Assembly (NCBI RefSeq): GCF_022605165.1 | Contig: NC_063069.1 | Coordinates: forward strand, 2,356,001 to 2,420,000 | DNA from: Purpureocillium takamizusanense | Lineage: Eukaryota; Ascomycota; Sordariomycetes; Hypocreales; Ophiocordycipitaceae | Direction: 5' to 3' | Length of the DNA stretch: 64,000 bases | In this document: in pieces, positions 1 through 11,887 of the stretch | Numbering within the stretch: position 1 is the stretch's first letter | Layout of the letters: every line of letters begins with the position of its first letter | Position numbers and translations under genes: made by a program | The notes under the pieces: model-generated | What the model saw: only the letters and a program-made list of their open reading frames with translations | Database searches by the model: none | Told to the model about the DNA's origin: nothing

Positions 1-572
1 ATCCCCCCCAAGTGCCGGAGCCAGACGGCGACCATACGCTTGGCCGCCGCCCTCCGGGTCCATGACTCTTGTCCAAGCTGTAGTGACATACAGAAACGTG
101 TATAGCCGATTGCTACCTCCGGCTTTGCCGTGCCGCAAGGCTCGACATGGCAGTCTTGTGATGTTTTTTTTTTTTGAGAAACGTATCCCCACCAGGCTCT
201 ATCGAAAGAGAATCGTGTCCCAACAAATCCATGACCCACACAAAGAGCTGAACGAAAGCAAGCCAAGATAAGAACGACAAGGAAGACAAGAATGAAGCAA
301 AATCAGAGAAAGTACAATAAGCACATAACAGCCGTAATCGATTTTTTTGGGTTGTTTTGGCATTGTGGTATTCCCCCCGTGTCCGAGGCATTGTGAAAGT
401 GTTGGACTGCGCAATGCAGCTCAAGTCTCGTGACAATGGAGAAGCGAAGAAATAAAGTCATGAAGTCGTGTGGAAAAGGGACGAGACGAGACGAGACGAG
501 CTTCGTTGCGGCATCAGTAAAGGATCAGGGCTTTATTGGCCGCGGGGAACAGTAGCGTTCTGCATGTGTTTG
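1..572. other. Spacer, 3' flank of C2H2 gene
   Basis: No supported gene. It holds a poly-T run near 165-175, a short GACGA tandem repeat at about 480-500, and TTTATT at 532-537, which on the minus strand reads AATAAA about 36 bp past the stop of the zinc-finger gene and is a likely poly(A) signal for it. Confidence 0.6.
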
Positions 573-2636
573 TCAAACATCATCCATCGGCCACATGTAG
601 TCGGCCATGCCTGGTGCACTCGAGTCGTAGTACGCCGGCGTCACAGCCATGGTCGGCGACACGCCTGATCCAAACGGAGAGTGAGTTGTGGCGTAGTCCG
701 ACGTCGCGCTGTCGACTGTGTACAGGGAGTTATATGAGAGGAACCCCACGGGTGTAGCAGATGGCATGCCGGCGGTGGCGCCGGCGGACATGGCGCCGGC
801 ACCGTCCTGGTACTGCCCGTCCACTGCGCTGGAGAGGGTCATGCCGTAGACGGAGTTTGCCGAGAAGGGCGGCTCGCCGCCTTCGTCTAGGCCGCTGTAT
901 CCGCTCATGGACGCGTCCTCGGCGTCTAGAGCATCGTCCTCCACCTCGTCCGCACCGTCATCCGGTATCACAGACCCGTCGCTGGAGACATACACCTCAG
1001 TGTACCACATCTTGAGGTCCATCATGCCTGGCCAGTCGCCGCCGCCTTTGCCGCCGCGCTTCTCGTCCGACGCGTTCTTGTTCTTGCCGCGAGGGGCCTT
1101 GGGCTTAAAGTGCGTGCGCCGCAGGTGAGCGGCGGCGTTGTAGTACGCACCATACTGCTTTTTGGAGTTGCAGGCCTTGCAGTCGGCGAGTGGATATAGC
1201 ACCTGGACGCTGGACTGCAGGCCGACGGTGGCAGGGTCACGGCAGACAAATTTCTTGACGACCCCCTTGTGCTTGGCATTGAGGTGGCGTCGCAGCTCGT
1301 GGTCGCCCCGGAAGCCGTCGGGGTGCTCGTTGCACTGCTCACAGTAGACCTTGGGGTGCTTGGGTCGCTGGTACGGCGTCTTTTGCAGCGCGACCTTGCC
1401 ATCCTTTTTGGGCGGTGCGGAGCTGGCGGACGTCCTGCCGTTGCTGGAGGACTGCTGCGGCTTCGGGGCGATGATGTTGCGGTTGCTGTTCTGACGGACA
1501 CGCTGCAGCGCCTCCTTGCTACGACGTTCCAAGTTCGAGCCCGTCGACCTGGTGCTCGCCATGCTGGTGTTGGAAACGGACCGCTCCATGGAAGTCGTGT
1601 CGGCGGCCGGGAAGAGCGTCGTCTTGGTTAAGGGAGTGGTAGCGGGGTACGTCTGTGCCTGCGGAGGGAAGCCGGTGCCCACGCCGAAAAAGTCCTGGTC
1701 CCGAGCGGTGGCCTTGGCCCTTGGGTCCGGAGTCTTGCTGGCCGCGAACGAAGTGAACGAGTCCTGAGTGCAACGCTCCTCGGTCAGATGGGACTGAGAT
1801 GAGACGAGGCGCATCATGGTCCCATCTCTGGCAGTGCTGTCAAAGGTACTGTTCTGACGCGTCAGAGGCTGTGATGGCTCCGACACGGAAGGCGCGGATA
1901 TCATGGAGGGACATGCTGATGCATCAGTGAAGCCGTCGTAAATGTCGTGAGGTGACAGGTTGGTTCCGGTTGACGCGACGTAGGACATGTCGTGGTCGAC
2001 CCAGCCGCTGCTGGAGAGATAAACGCTGGGATCCATGCCCACATCTGGGGTGAGGCCGCCGTGTTCCTGGACGCTCGGCAGGGGCCGACTGATTGGGCTG
2101 CTGCGAGGGAAAGAGTGCGAGATTCCGAGTGACGACGACGCAGCAACCTGAGGCTGCAGCGAGATGCTCTGATCGGATCGGCTGGACGCGCTTCGGCTCA
2201 TGGCTTGAGCCGGATGGTGCTGCTGCGAGTAGGCTCTCCTTCGGTGGGCAGTCCCGGACCATTTTGAACCGCTCCTGGGTTGCTGCTTGTTGCGTGTCAG
2301 TCAGGTTGGCTATGTGTCAGGGTCAAACAACGTCGCGGGACTCACTGTCACGGCGGCATCCATTGCAGAGGGGCCCATGTTTGAACGGCTTCGTGGGATT
2401 GCGGCTGCCGCCAAACCGGTGGCATTTCTGTTCTTGGAAGAGGGGCCAGAGGCAGTGAAGTGATCGAGTGAGGTGGTGGGTTGGGCAGAGTCAACGTTGC
2501 CAAGGAGCTGGCGATAGAAGGCAGCCTCGGCTTCGCATTGGGCGAGTGCGCGTTGGAACTCCTCTACTGGTATGCCGTTGCTGGAGAGCTGGTTCATGAT
2601 GTGGCAGAAAGATGGCCCGGATGGGGTGACGGGCAC
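573..2636 (-). CDS. C2H2 zinc-finger protein, putative transcription factor
   Basis: Two exons: 2636-2346 and 2282-573, giving 666 aa. The 63 bp intron (2345-2283) starts GTGAGT, ends GCAG, and joins two open frames in phase 0. Residues 1-97 carry a short helical stretch (EEFQRALAQCEAEAAFYRQL). The middle is Ser/Thr/Pro-rich and probably disordered. A C2H2 finger lies near residues 411-435 (CEQC, then HLNAKH), followed by a second, looser cysteine/histidine pair (CKAC with HLRRTH) and a basic stretch. The C-terminus is acidic and low in complexity, as in activation domains. The nuclear DNA-binding role is inferred from the fingers; no specific orthologue is recognised. A second in-frame ATG at 2594 is an alternative start. 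It is divergent from the Yos9 gene across a 4.4 kb spacer. Confidence 0.85.
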
Positions 2637-3112
2637 TCTCGATGCCCGATGGTTTGTGGGAAGGGCTTCGACAAGGTGTGAGCAGGTGAGCGAGCCAGCG
2701 AGGCGGATCGAGGCCGTGGCTGGACAGTCTCAGCGTACCGCCCAACGGTCGAGGCGATATAGAGACAAGAAAGGTAGTGGGGTTGAAATGAATACGTAGA
2801 AGAAGTTGAATACGTGAAATGAAGGAGGAAAATAGCTGTCACTCGCGGTCCAGTTCGTGTTGTGTAGGTTGTGTGTATAAGTAAAGGTAATGGTAAAATG
2901 TCAGACAGCGGAAGGAAAGGAAGAGGTGGAGGGGAGATCTGGATTAAAGACTGAAAGGCGGCGACTGAGCGTGCGTGTGGGTGGTTCGAAGAGGCGTCGA
3001 GAAGAGAGCAGGGGGGGCGGATTGGATAGCGCAGAGGTGATGTGCCGCGGGTGCCAGGGGTGGTGGTGTGTGTGAGTTGTCAAGGTGCCGACCTTGGAGA
3101 CGAGGTGTGTGC

Positions 3113-3136
3113 GATGGATGGATGGATGGATGGATG
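3113..3136. repeat. (GATG)6 microsatellite
   Basis: Six perfect head-to-tail GATG units in the upstream region of the C2H2 gene. Confidence 0.95.
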
Positions 3137-3254
3137 ATTATGCTGCGCGTACGGACGGCTCTGCGTGTGTGGGGAGAGGTGTGCGTGTCAGCGAGGTCGC
3201 ACAAGCTGGATGGGCGACGATTCGGTAACCGGACAGAGATCTAGCTTGGTGGAC

Positions 3255-3274
3255 AAGCAAGCAAGCAAGCAAGC
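3255..3274. repeat. (AAGC)5 microsatellite
   Basis: Five perfect AAGC units, non-coding. Confidence 0.95.
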
Positions 3275-3944
3275 ATTTGAGAGGCCCGCCCGTCCATACG
3301 CCGATGCCGCCGAGCCGTCCGTGTGCCTTTGTTGGTGGCTTTCCCGGCTGAGTTGCTGCGATGGGTCCCGAGTCGTCGTGGTTGTCGTCGTCGTGGCGCG
3401 ACGGCGAGCTGCGAGCGACGATGCTCCTCGTCCGGTGCAGAACAACGGTAGCGCAGGGGCCTGCCTGCTTGGCGACCTCGCAGCACGCACAGGTACATGC
3501 GTAGGTATTTGTGATAGTGGAGGACGCTGCTCATCAAGAGCCGCCTTTGCCTGCAACGTGAACAAGTCCATGATGCGTGTCCCGGGGACGAGGACGTGCG
3601 ACGCCGGACCTTGCAGTCCATGCCTGCCGCATATGCCAAGTTGAGCATCAACAACGAAGGACGAACGGAGTGGAGCGATTTCGAGCATGGGGTGTGTTGG
3701 CCCATCGAACGGCTGGGCTGGGCTGGGCTTAGCTGGGGATGATTCACACGCCCCCCCTTTTTTGCTCGTGTCGGAGGGAGACGGACGCCCAATCCACCAT
3801 TGCCTGCGCTGGCGACGAATTAGCACAATGCCTTGCCCACCATCTGCATACAGGCAGGCACCCATCCATCCAACCTGGGCATGGCAACCTCGTCAGCGCG
3901 CTGTACGTACATGTGCACGCCGGACCCTTCCAGTGCCCGGGCGG

Positions 3945-3968
3945 CCTGCCTGCCTGCCTGCCTGCCTG
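3945..3968. repeat. (CCTG)6 microsatellite
   Basis: Six perfect CCTG units, just before an ACAGG-rich array. Confidence 0.95.
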
Positions 3969-3976
3969 CGCCCACC

Positions 3977-4036
3977 AGGACAGATCAGGACAGGACAGGA
4001 CGGGACAGGTCAACACAGGACAGGACAGGGCAGGGC
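3977..4036. repeat. Imperfect ACAGG/GGACA array
   Basis: A run of interrupted ACAGG-type pentamers on a strongly purine-biased strand. No coding frame is conserved through it. Confidence 0.8.
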
Positions 4037-7003
4037 ACAGCGGAGCCCAGCGGCCGCCATCGACGCCCGACTACACTGACGCAGCTCGCCGCCGCCGCCA
4101 TCCCCATCCGGGATCAAGCCTGAAGCTGCACATTGTCTGTGCCACGCGCGCTATGCCGCCGCGTGACCGACAGGCACACCGAAGCCGTCCGGTCCAAGAC
4201 GCAGCTCGTCGGGCTCGACACGTCGACGGCGGCGGGCCGGGCCAGTGAGACGGCGGGCGGGCGGACTGTGTCTCAAGTCACATGTGTTGGACTGTTATCT
4301 CCTCTATCCATCCCCCTCCCCCCTTGCTCCGTTCCCGAAACGGTTCGTGGGACGAGAAGGCTGTGGTGTTGGCGGCATCGCGCGGCTTCTACTATCGTAC
4401 TCTGCACGTAATGATTCTGTGGACACCTCGTATGTACGTACGTCCTCGCGGCAGCTAGTACATCGCACCACCATGTCTTCCATAGCAGCTAGTTAGTTTC
4501 CTCGTTGCACGACCGACGTCAAGCAAACTCTCCTCCACGCCAGGGACAGGGTCTGATGCCACTGCCTGTCGGGTTTGTGCAGGACTTGGTTTTAGCGTAG
4601 GACCCAAGCCAGGCGCCAGCGACATGATGAGAGTCGTTCTACCTCCTCAGCTTGGGCCGAAACGTCCATTGTTTGTGGACCGCGCGCGACAAGATGGAAG
4701 CACCCGCGCGTGGGCTCAACTTTGCCTGATGCCCGCGCCAGCTTGTGTTGGTGTATGTACGCTCTCGTGCGCCAGTGGTGGGCCATCCTGGGTCTGCCGT
4801 GTGTCGGAACGTCGCGCAAACCTCTGCTGTTATTACTCGGCTAATAATACACGCCCTTGGCGGCCATATACGGGTCAATGCCTTGGTGACAGCGCAAGTA
4901 CATACGGTAACTCTCTCTTTATTTCTCGGTATCGGAACGATGTCGTTGCGTGCCGAGACGACTTCTCCGGCGCCACTTGCGCGCACGACTCAGCGAAGGC
5001 ATAAAACCGAATCGGCGGCTGTATTCGTAACCAGCGCACCTCTGCCGCTCTTGTCACCGAGTCGTGCAGTGAGAGAGTCGATGCTGAATGCCCGCAACGG
5101 GAACTGATGTGTGAAATTCCACCAAAATCGTCAACAGACGAGGGAGCCAGCACGCGGCCTCGCGGCACGCTGGCGGTGGGATTGCATTGCGCGGCCTGCT
5201 TCCAGCGAACGCACACAATGATGATCCCCGGAGAACTACTGGTAATCGTCCTGTGCGGCTGCGCCACGGCCGCCAGGAATGTGTCTGCGGGGGAAAGGGA
5301 CGACAAGAGTGTCCCCCTGGCTCCGGTCGACGCTTGGACACAGCGGACACGATGGGTGGTCCTCAGCCAGTCGTCCAGCGTGCCCCTGCCGTTGGCCTGA
5401 ACTTGGAGACGGCCATTGGCTCGCAGGCCTCGCTGAAAGTGAGGCGAACAACGGCAGACCCTTGGCCGCGGCTGCAGGGCCTGGCTGGAGAGAGAGGTGT
5501 AGCGTGTGCGTGTGGGGCGGCGAGACGGCTTGTGAGTCCACAGATGCCCCCATCCACGGCCATGGCGGCACCTGATTGAAGCACGGCGGTCACCGAGAGT
5601 TGAGGGGGGGAGGAGCTCTGTTCCGCTCCACGACCTCAACCACGTAACGGGGACCTGGGGAAGCGTGGGAGTACAGTAGCATACCGAACACCACGACGGC
5701 ATGGCGGCCGCGGCATGCACCGACGACCGAGTTGAGCGCCAGGCACATTCTCTACTAACAAGTCGAGCTCAATAATCGCGCAGAGGCTTCATCCAGTAGT
5801 CGTTGGGGGCCGCTGGCTTGCATGAAACAGGTAGTCGAACCGAGTAGAGTGATGAGTCTCGGCAGGCTGATTCAACACTCCATCGGCTCCCGTGGATCTC
5901 CGCGGATCGGTCTTGCGACCTGTCGTCTTCGCGAGTCGGCGCGTTCTGCCCGCCCGGACCAGGCGCTGTCGTTGCATGTTCTTCGAGCAGAATGTGCAGC
6001 AGCCACTGCTCACGCGGACACGATTGTGGCTGTCGGGTATCGGGACCGACCGCACTCTTGGACCAGCGGTCCCGTCTCGCGTGTTGGTGACCTGGCACTG
6101 CCCACATGCCGGAGCGCTATCAAGCGATTGGGGTGTCTCGATGATGTGAAGCCAATGTTCGGTGTTGGATAAGGGCATCCAGAACACAGCCACAGCAGCC
6201 TTTGTCGGCTACCCCAAGGGCATGGCATGTTGGCGCCACGACCGACCGAGATGGAGGGTTCCTTGCTCGTCAATGCTGCCCCAGACACCAGACTACTGCC
6301 TGAACTTTGATTTTGGGTATCCCGCGACTTCATGACTTGCGTTCTTCGGCAGTGATGAGCGATCCACCCAAACCACTTTCCCCGCTGACTCGAATTAAGC
6401 TTCGGCAATGCACTTCTGACTTGGTGAGCCCGCAACGGCGGAGCAGGGACCGCGTACATACGAAGCTGGCAGCGAGAGACACGACCCTCAACGTGCCCTG
6501 GCCTCGATCAGGCGGCGAGTCGCACCATGTCTGCCGTGGCCTGATAAGGCGCCAAGTCTGGCAAGTATGGTGAGCGACTGCCCGTTTTGGACTTGAAAAT
6601 ATGCCGACGGCAGTGGATAGACGAGTTGCAAGGAGCCAGCGTGAAACGTTGAATCCTGCCCGAAGATGTTGTGGATGCGGGAACCCCCCAAGCGGAGGCG
6701 CGAGGGGAGCTCTCCTCCAGCTTGAGCAAGCTCCAGCGGCCCGCCCGTCTGTAACGCACCCACCGTTGCGTCGAGGGCGCCTTCCATATTACGTAGGTCG
6801 GGTCGGTTCCAGGTTGGCATCTCAGACTGGGCTGACAGCGGGCTCCACCGCGGATCGGTTAAACTGCGGCCGCCAAGCCCAACGATGACACCATTGCCCT
6901 TCCGCACTCAGGGAACATCCCATTGTCTGGCTTCCACGTCGTCACGCACAAAGACTGCGCTTCGGCACAGCTCCATGTGATTGCGAGACCGCTCAGCGGC
7001 ACC

Positions 7004-8603
7004 ATGCGCCGTCTCAATCTGGCCCTTCTGGCTACGTCCCGGCTCTGTGGAGCTCGAACCCCTGGCTTCAACGTCCACAGCGACCTTCTTGCATATCCTC
7101 AGGTGACTCCCGGCCCGCCCACGATACTGAGTTGGGAGCATCGGCGCTAACCCTCGCGCGCAGTACGAAGTCGTGTTTGCGGACGGTACCATATCCGACA
7201 AAGAAGCACAGTCTCTTCTGGATAGGGACTCGCACCAAAATCCGACCTACTCGGCAGACTTCTCGCAGCCGACCGCTGCCGACAGTCGCGATGGCAATGT
7301 CGCCGATGCGCCTGAGGATGCGCCCGCGTACTCGTACGAGGTCATGAACATGACGCCTCATCGCTACCTTTGCTCTATACCTGTGATTCAGCCCCCGGGT
7401 CCAGAGAACCAGACGGCCAATGAACTGGCCAAGGCCGAGGAGGCGCGCGAGCTGCGTCGGGCAGCGGCGCACGGCTGGGAGCTTCTGGGAGAGCTTGAAG
7501 AGTCGTGCCTGTACTTCATGTCCGGTTGGTGGAGCTATAGCTTCTGCAACAACCGCGAGATTGTGCAGTTCCACGCCATGGCGGCGGTGCCCAACGGTCA
7601 GCCCCCGCGACGCGACCCTCACACCCAAGAGTTCGTCCTCGGCCGGGTGCCCACCATCCCCGCCACCTCGGAGCGACAAGGGCGACAAAAGCCAGCGCAG
7701 GGCCCTCCTGTACCGGCAGAGCTCCAGGTCAAAGGCGACCAGCGTTATCTCGTCCAAAAGCTTGAGAAGGGGACAGTCTGCGATCTCACCGGGAGGGAAC
7801 GGACGATCGAGGTCCAGTACCATTGCGTTCCAGGTATGAAGAGTGACAGGATAGGATGGATCAAGGAGGTGACCATCTGTGCCTACGTCATGGTGGTTAA
7901 CACCCCCCGGCTCTGCCAGGATGTGGCCTTTCTGCCGCCAGAGGAGACCAAGGCGAACCCCATCAGCTGCCAGCTGATTGCCGACATGGACGCACCTACT
8001 CAACCTCTCATTGATGAGAGCAACCCAGCGGAGACAGATGGCACCGAGACCACCCAGAAAGAAGGGGCCAAGGTCAAGACCGGGCCGACACAGGGGTCCG
8101 AGGTCACAATCGGCGGCGTTGTCGTGGGCGGAAGAAAAGTCTTGTCCAGCGCCGACGAGGCCGGCAAGCCGCCCGTGAAGCTCACGCCGCCGCGGAATTT
8201 TCTGTCTGGCCAGGCAAGCAAGGACCGCATCATAGAGATCGTCGTGCACGCGGCGAGCAAGGCGGACGGCGGAAAAATCACTACGCTCGATGCAGCAGAA
8301 CTGAAGAAGCTCGACCTCAAGCCTGATGTAGTCAAGGAGATGACGAAGCAAATGCAGGACATTGCCGGCGACTCTGGTTGGAAGCTTGAGATTGTGGAGC
8401 TCGACGGCGAGGATCTTCGAGAATTGAGGGGCTACATTGACGACGACGAGGGCTCTGAAACGGGCAAGAAGAAGGCCAATGCCGAAAAGGATGGCATTAA
8501 GCAAGGCGGCAGCAAGAAGAAAGCCGCCAAGGATGACGTGCCTGACGCGGGTGAAGACAAGGATGAGGGTAGTGAGGAGAGATTTTTTAAGGAGGAGCTT
8601 TAG
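7004..8603 (+). CDS. yos9: Yos9/OS-9 ER lectin (MRH domain), ERAD
   Basis: Two exons: 7004-7102 and 7164-8603, 512 aa; the 61 bp intron ends CAG and joins in phase 0. The product is the OS-9/Yos9 lectin that reads trimmed high-mannose glycans on misfolded glycoproteins and hands them to the HRD1 ubiquitin ligase in the ER lumen. Exon 1 encodes a short hydrophobic signal-like N-terminus followed by FNVHSDLLAYPQ-YEVVF, the family's conserved start. The MRH domain spans roughly residues 145-270: CLYFMSGWWSYSFC holds the tandem Trp of the mannose site (155-156), then VQFH, then GRERTIEVQYHC. The C-terminal half is acidic and lysine-rich, and the protein ends in KEEL, an HDEL-like ER retrieval signal. 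The start has a good context (ACCATG). Orthology is confident from domain order and both termini. Confidence 0.93.
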
Positions 8604-11600
8604 ACGGCGCTTGAGTGCTCGGTGTCTGTATGATACATGACCATGGGTATAAACTGCATTGCTCGAGTCTTCATTCCCCCCGTTCTCGGGCATAGCATCC
8701 TCTGATAATGCGACACGGCCCGAAGGGTTGGTAGATGCTCCGGTCGGGTCGTGACGCCTTCCCTCGCCGGCACAGGGGCGTTAGGAACCTTGAGGCGAGC
8801 CAAAGGCCTCGAGGTTGAATTCATGTTGCTCGGGTATGATAAGAGGGTAATCCGTACGTAATCCTCATGCACCTCTGTGCAGCTTGGGTGCAGAGTATTC
8901 GCGGGGGCATTGGCCGTCAGACAAGCACGGTGGTAGTGTATCTGCGGTTGTAGGAGAATTCACTGGTTCAATGTCTGTTGCCCTGTTTTCCATATGCTCT
9001 TGCCGATAATGCCAAGTTTCAAATGCATACTAATGACTGACACGTGGTGCTATATCACAGAGTTATCAAGGCCCCGCCACAACACTCTCCGTGGGGCTGG
9101 CCAAAGCTAAGGCGTCTTAATCGACGGCGTCACCGCTTCTTGTCCATGAGTTTATAAGTAGAAGACACCGTCGTAGTATTACGCGATCCCAAGTGCTGTG
9201 ATATATGCAGGCAGGCAAGCGGCGCGAGTAAAGCATGCAACGGGCAGACGGGTCGATCTGCCGAGCAGTCGAGGTCCCGTTGAGATAAGGCCACACACAG
9301 CACTCCACAGCCAGGCGGGGACGAGTGGAGGCTTGTTCCAGACACAATGGCATGCTCAATGAACTGTGGGAAGTGTAACCGTTTCACAGCCCCGTCAACG
9401 GTGCGTGATGGACTTGGTATTAAGGATGTAGGTGGCGTGGTATCAGGGACCGAGCACCCAACAGGCGGGGGCCGTCGCGGTCGAAGGAGCTCGAACGAAC
9501 ACAAGCATCCTGGGCAGAAACTTAGTACCCCCGACTATCAGTCCGTATGCAAAAGAATTAAGCGTTAGGTGTTCGATCGTTCGTAAAGGGGCACCGAGCT
9601 AAGTTTATGCTACGTCTGTTGGTCTTATCCTCCGCATGTCTCACAGTCGTTTAGAACGGGGAAGACGCCTTGATACGTACCTCTCTCTCTTTTTTCGCGT
9701 GACATGACACTGCCCAAAACGACAAGTCCCAGGGTCCCCACACCACAAGATCCTCTTGGTGCTACCGCGAGACCGGTGGCGCCGTCGCTGCGGCGCGGGA
9801 CGCGGACTCGGGGCTCGTGCCCTCCAGCGGCAGAGGCGTCAAACGTTTTGGCTAGGCGGGCGGAACGGCTGTGCCACGGTTTCTCCCCTCCGGCGCGTGC
9901 CGCTCGGCGAGACTCTGGTTTCCCTGCCTAGTCAGTTGATGGGCACCCTCCCCATCGCGTCACACAGGCTTGATAGGCAGAGTAGGTGGGCGGCAGCGCG
10001 CATACGGCTCCTCGGGTCGACTTTCTCTCACCCGCACATCCAACAACCGACGAATCAAGGATCTCGTCACATCTCGGATGGCGCCCGACGAGTTGGGTTG
10101 CGGCGGGAGGACGATCCGGGGCTGGGGTACCCCTGTCGACGCGGCCCAGACGGGCATGGCTGGGCCAGGGGCTTCCCTGTGCTTGGGAAAGGTTTTTTTT
10201 CTTCCCCTTCGGCTTCTCGCAGTCGTCGTGTTGCTTGCTTGCTTTCTTTCCCCTTTCACCCTGCATGGGGCTGAGAAGCCGATGTGTCGTCAATGGTGGC
10301 GGGAGGGGAAAGGGGCCGCGGGCGGCACTGCCAACGTCTGGCCGAAGCCGCGTTGCTTCAGGTTCTCGATGAAGGGGTACCCCGTGGCTTGTCCAGCGGC
10401 ACCACCGCCCGTGGAATGGATAACCGCAGAATTGAGCCGTCGTGCAAGCTCTCGAGTCAGGCCATGCATGGCATTGCCGAGTTGGATGTTGTGTAGCGGT
10501 AGTTAGCGGCTGCGTTGGAATGACTCCCCTGGAATTGGTCTGCAGCGCCAATGCACGTAGAAGGGCTGTGCAAGCAGGGCAATTTAGATCCATGGCACCA
10601 CAGCCTCGAAGAGTTGAAGCATCGAGCAGCAGGACGATCGTAGGTAGCTGTCCACATGAAGCCGGCGTCACCTGCCCGGACGCATGGCGCCCGTGCCAGT
10701 GAAGATAGTGGAGTTGGCTCTGAGTAAGAGCCTCAGACGGGAGGGGGCAGAGCTCCAGCTGCCAGCCCAGGAGATGGGGCGGCTCCAGTGCACTGGCCAG
10801 GGGCAGCTCCACTGTCAGGAGCTCGCTCTCCCAGCCACCGGTCCCGTCCAACCATCGATCCTACCCTTTTGGCGCTCTTCCGCCTTGGCCTGACGTCCAT
10901 GCCGTAGGTTTGCTTTGCTTCTCAGTGTCTGCCGACAGACAGACAATTCGACGCCACGAACGCTCGACCTTGGATAGTCCGTCCTGGTTCTGTCAGCACC
11001 CGCGCGCTGCGATCCTCTTCCTTCTTCGGCCCCCCCTTGCGTGGCTGCCACCCATCATCCTTCCTCATTCGCTTTCAGGCAGCCTCCAACGCAACCCGCA
11101 CATACCAGAGCTCCCTCTTTGGCTGCCCTTGGTTGTCTCGGCCCGCGGTCCGCCATTGAGAGCTGCCCGTCCTGGCCTGTTTGGTTTGCCCATCTACCTG
11201 CGATCCAATCGGTGCTGTGCTGGGCTTGTTTTGAAACAGAGAAGACCAGACGGGCAAGGGGAGAGACTGACCTTGCATCAACACCGTCGCAAGGGAGACG
11301 CCCCGGCTTTGCCTCTCCCACTTCAGCGTCGCTCTCGCTTTCTGTCCGGCTGGAAGTCGAACTTGCGTGCCAATACGACTCGAGATTCCCCGCGTTCCCT
11401 GCTGCCGACCTGCAGCTCTTGATCTTGGACAGATCGTGCATGCGACGACGCCTGAGAGATATGCAGTGAAACAACACGCCTGCTGCTTGGCAAACAAATC
11501 GCAATTGGCCATCAAGCCTCGCGAGAATCAGACACCCGGGAGACGCCTCGACGACTCACGTCTGACTTGATCTGGGTGTCTTGGAGAGACAGCTCGGCTC

Positions 11601-11887
11601 ACCACCATCGCTGGGGCTGGAACCCCTGATACCCGTTTCCGATGCACGCCGCTTCCTGAACAAATCGACAGGCATCACCACCCTTCTGTCCTGCAGCTCG
11701 CCGTGTCCGTTTTGTTCCTTGCTTTTTCCCCCGACTTCCGCACTGGCTCCCAGATGAGACTCGATCTGCTCGGCTCCTCCACCTGCAATCTGCCATCTGA
11801 ACACCTTCCCCGCGACCGAGACCTATCCGACCTGAACGACGGACAGCCGGACCTGAAGGGGCCGGCTTCCCGTTGCTGATTATCAAC
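8604..11887. other. Long intergenic region
   Basis: 3.3 kb without a supported gene, between two same-strand genes. The last kilobase is pyrimidine-rich on the plus strand (10,900-11,880), which suits a promoter and long leader for the downstream Cnn_1N gene. Open frames here, including one of about 300 codons on the minus strand, have no family signature. Confidence 0.5.

Larger units (their letters stand above)
2637..7003. other. Long divergent intergenic region
   Basis: A 4.4 kb spacer between two divergent genes with no open frame I can support as protein. It is full of simple repeats: GATG x6 (3113-3136), AAGC x5 (3255-3274), CCTG x6 (3945-3968) and an ACAGG-type array (about 3977-4036). 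It probably contains promoters and 5' leaders of the flanking genes, and could carry a non-coding transcript. Confidence 0.5.

Noticed and set aside
3188..3865. 225-codon minus-strand frame
   Set aside because: Low-complexity and repeat-derived, with no recognised motif.
4875..5720. 281-codon minus-strand frame
   Set aside because: No signature, Arg/Ser/Pro-rich, overlaps equally open frames on the other strand.
7068..8693. 541-codon open frame on the minus strand
   Set aside because: Exact antisense of the Yos9 exon; GC-rich codon use leaves the opposite frame open. It has no domain.
9928..10851. 307-codon minus-strand frame
   Set aside because: Composition unlike neighbours' genes, no domain; likely chance in a GC-rich spacer.
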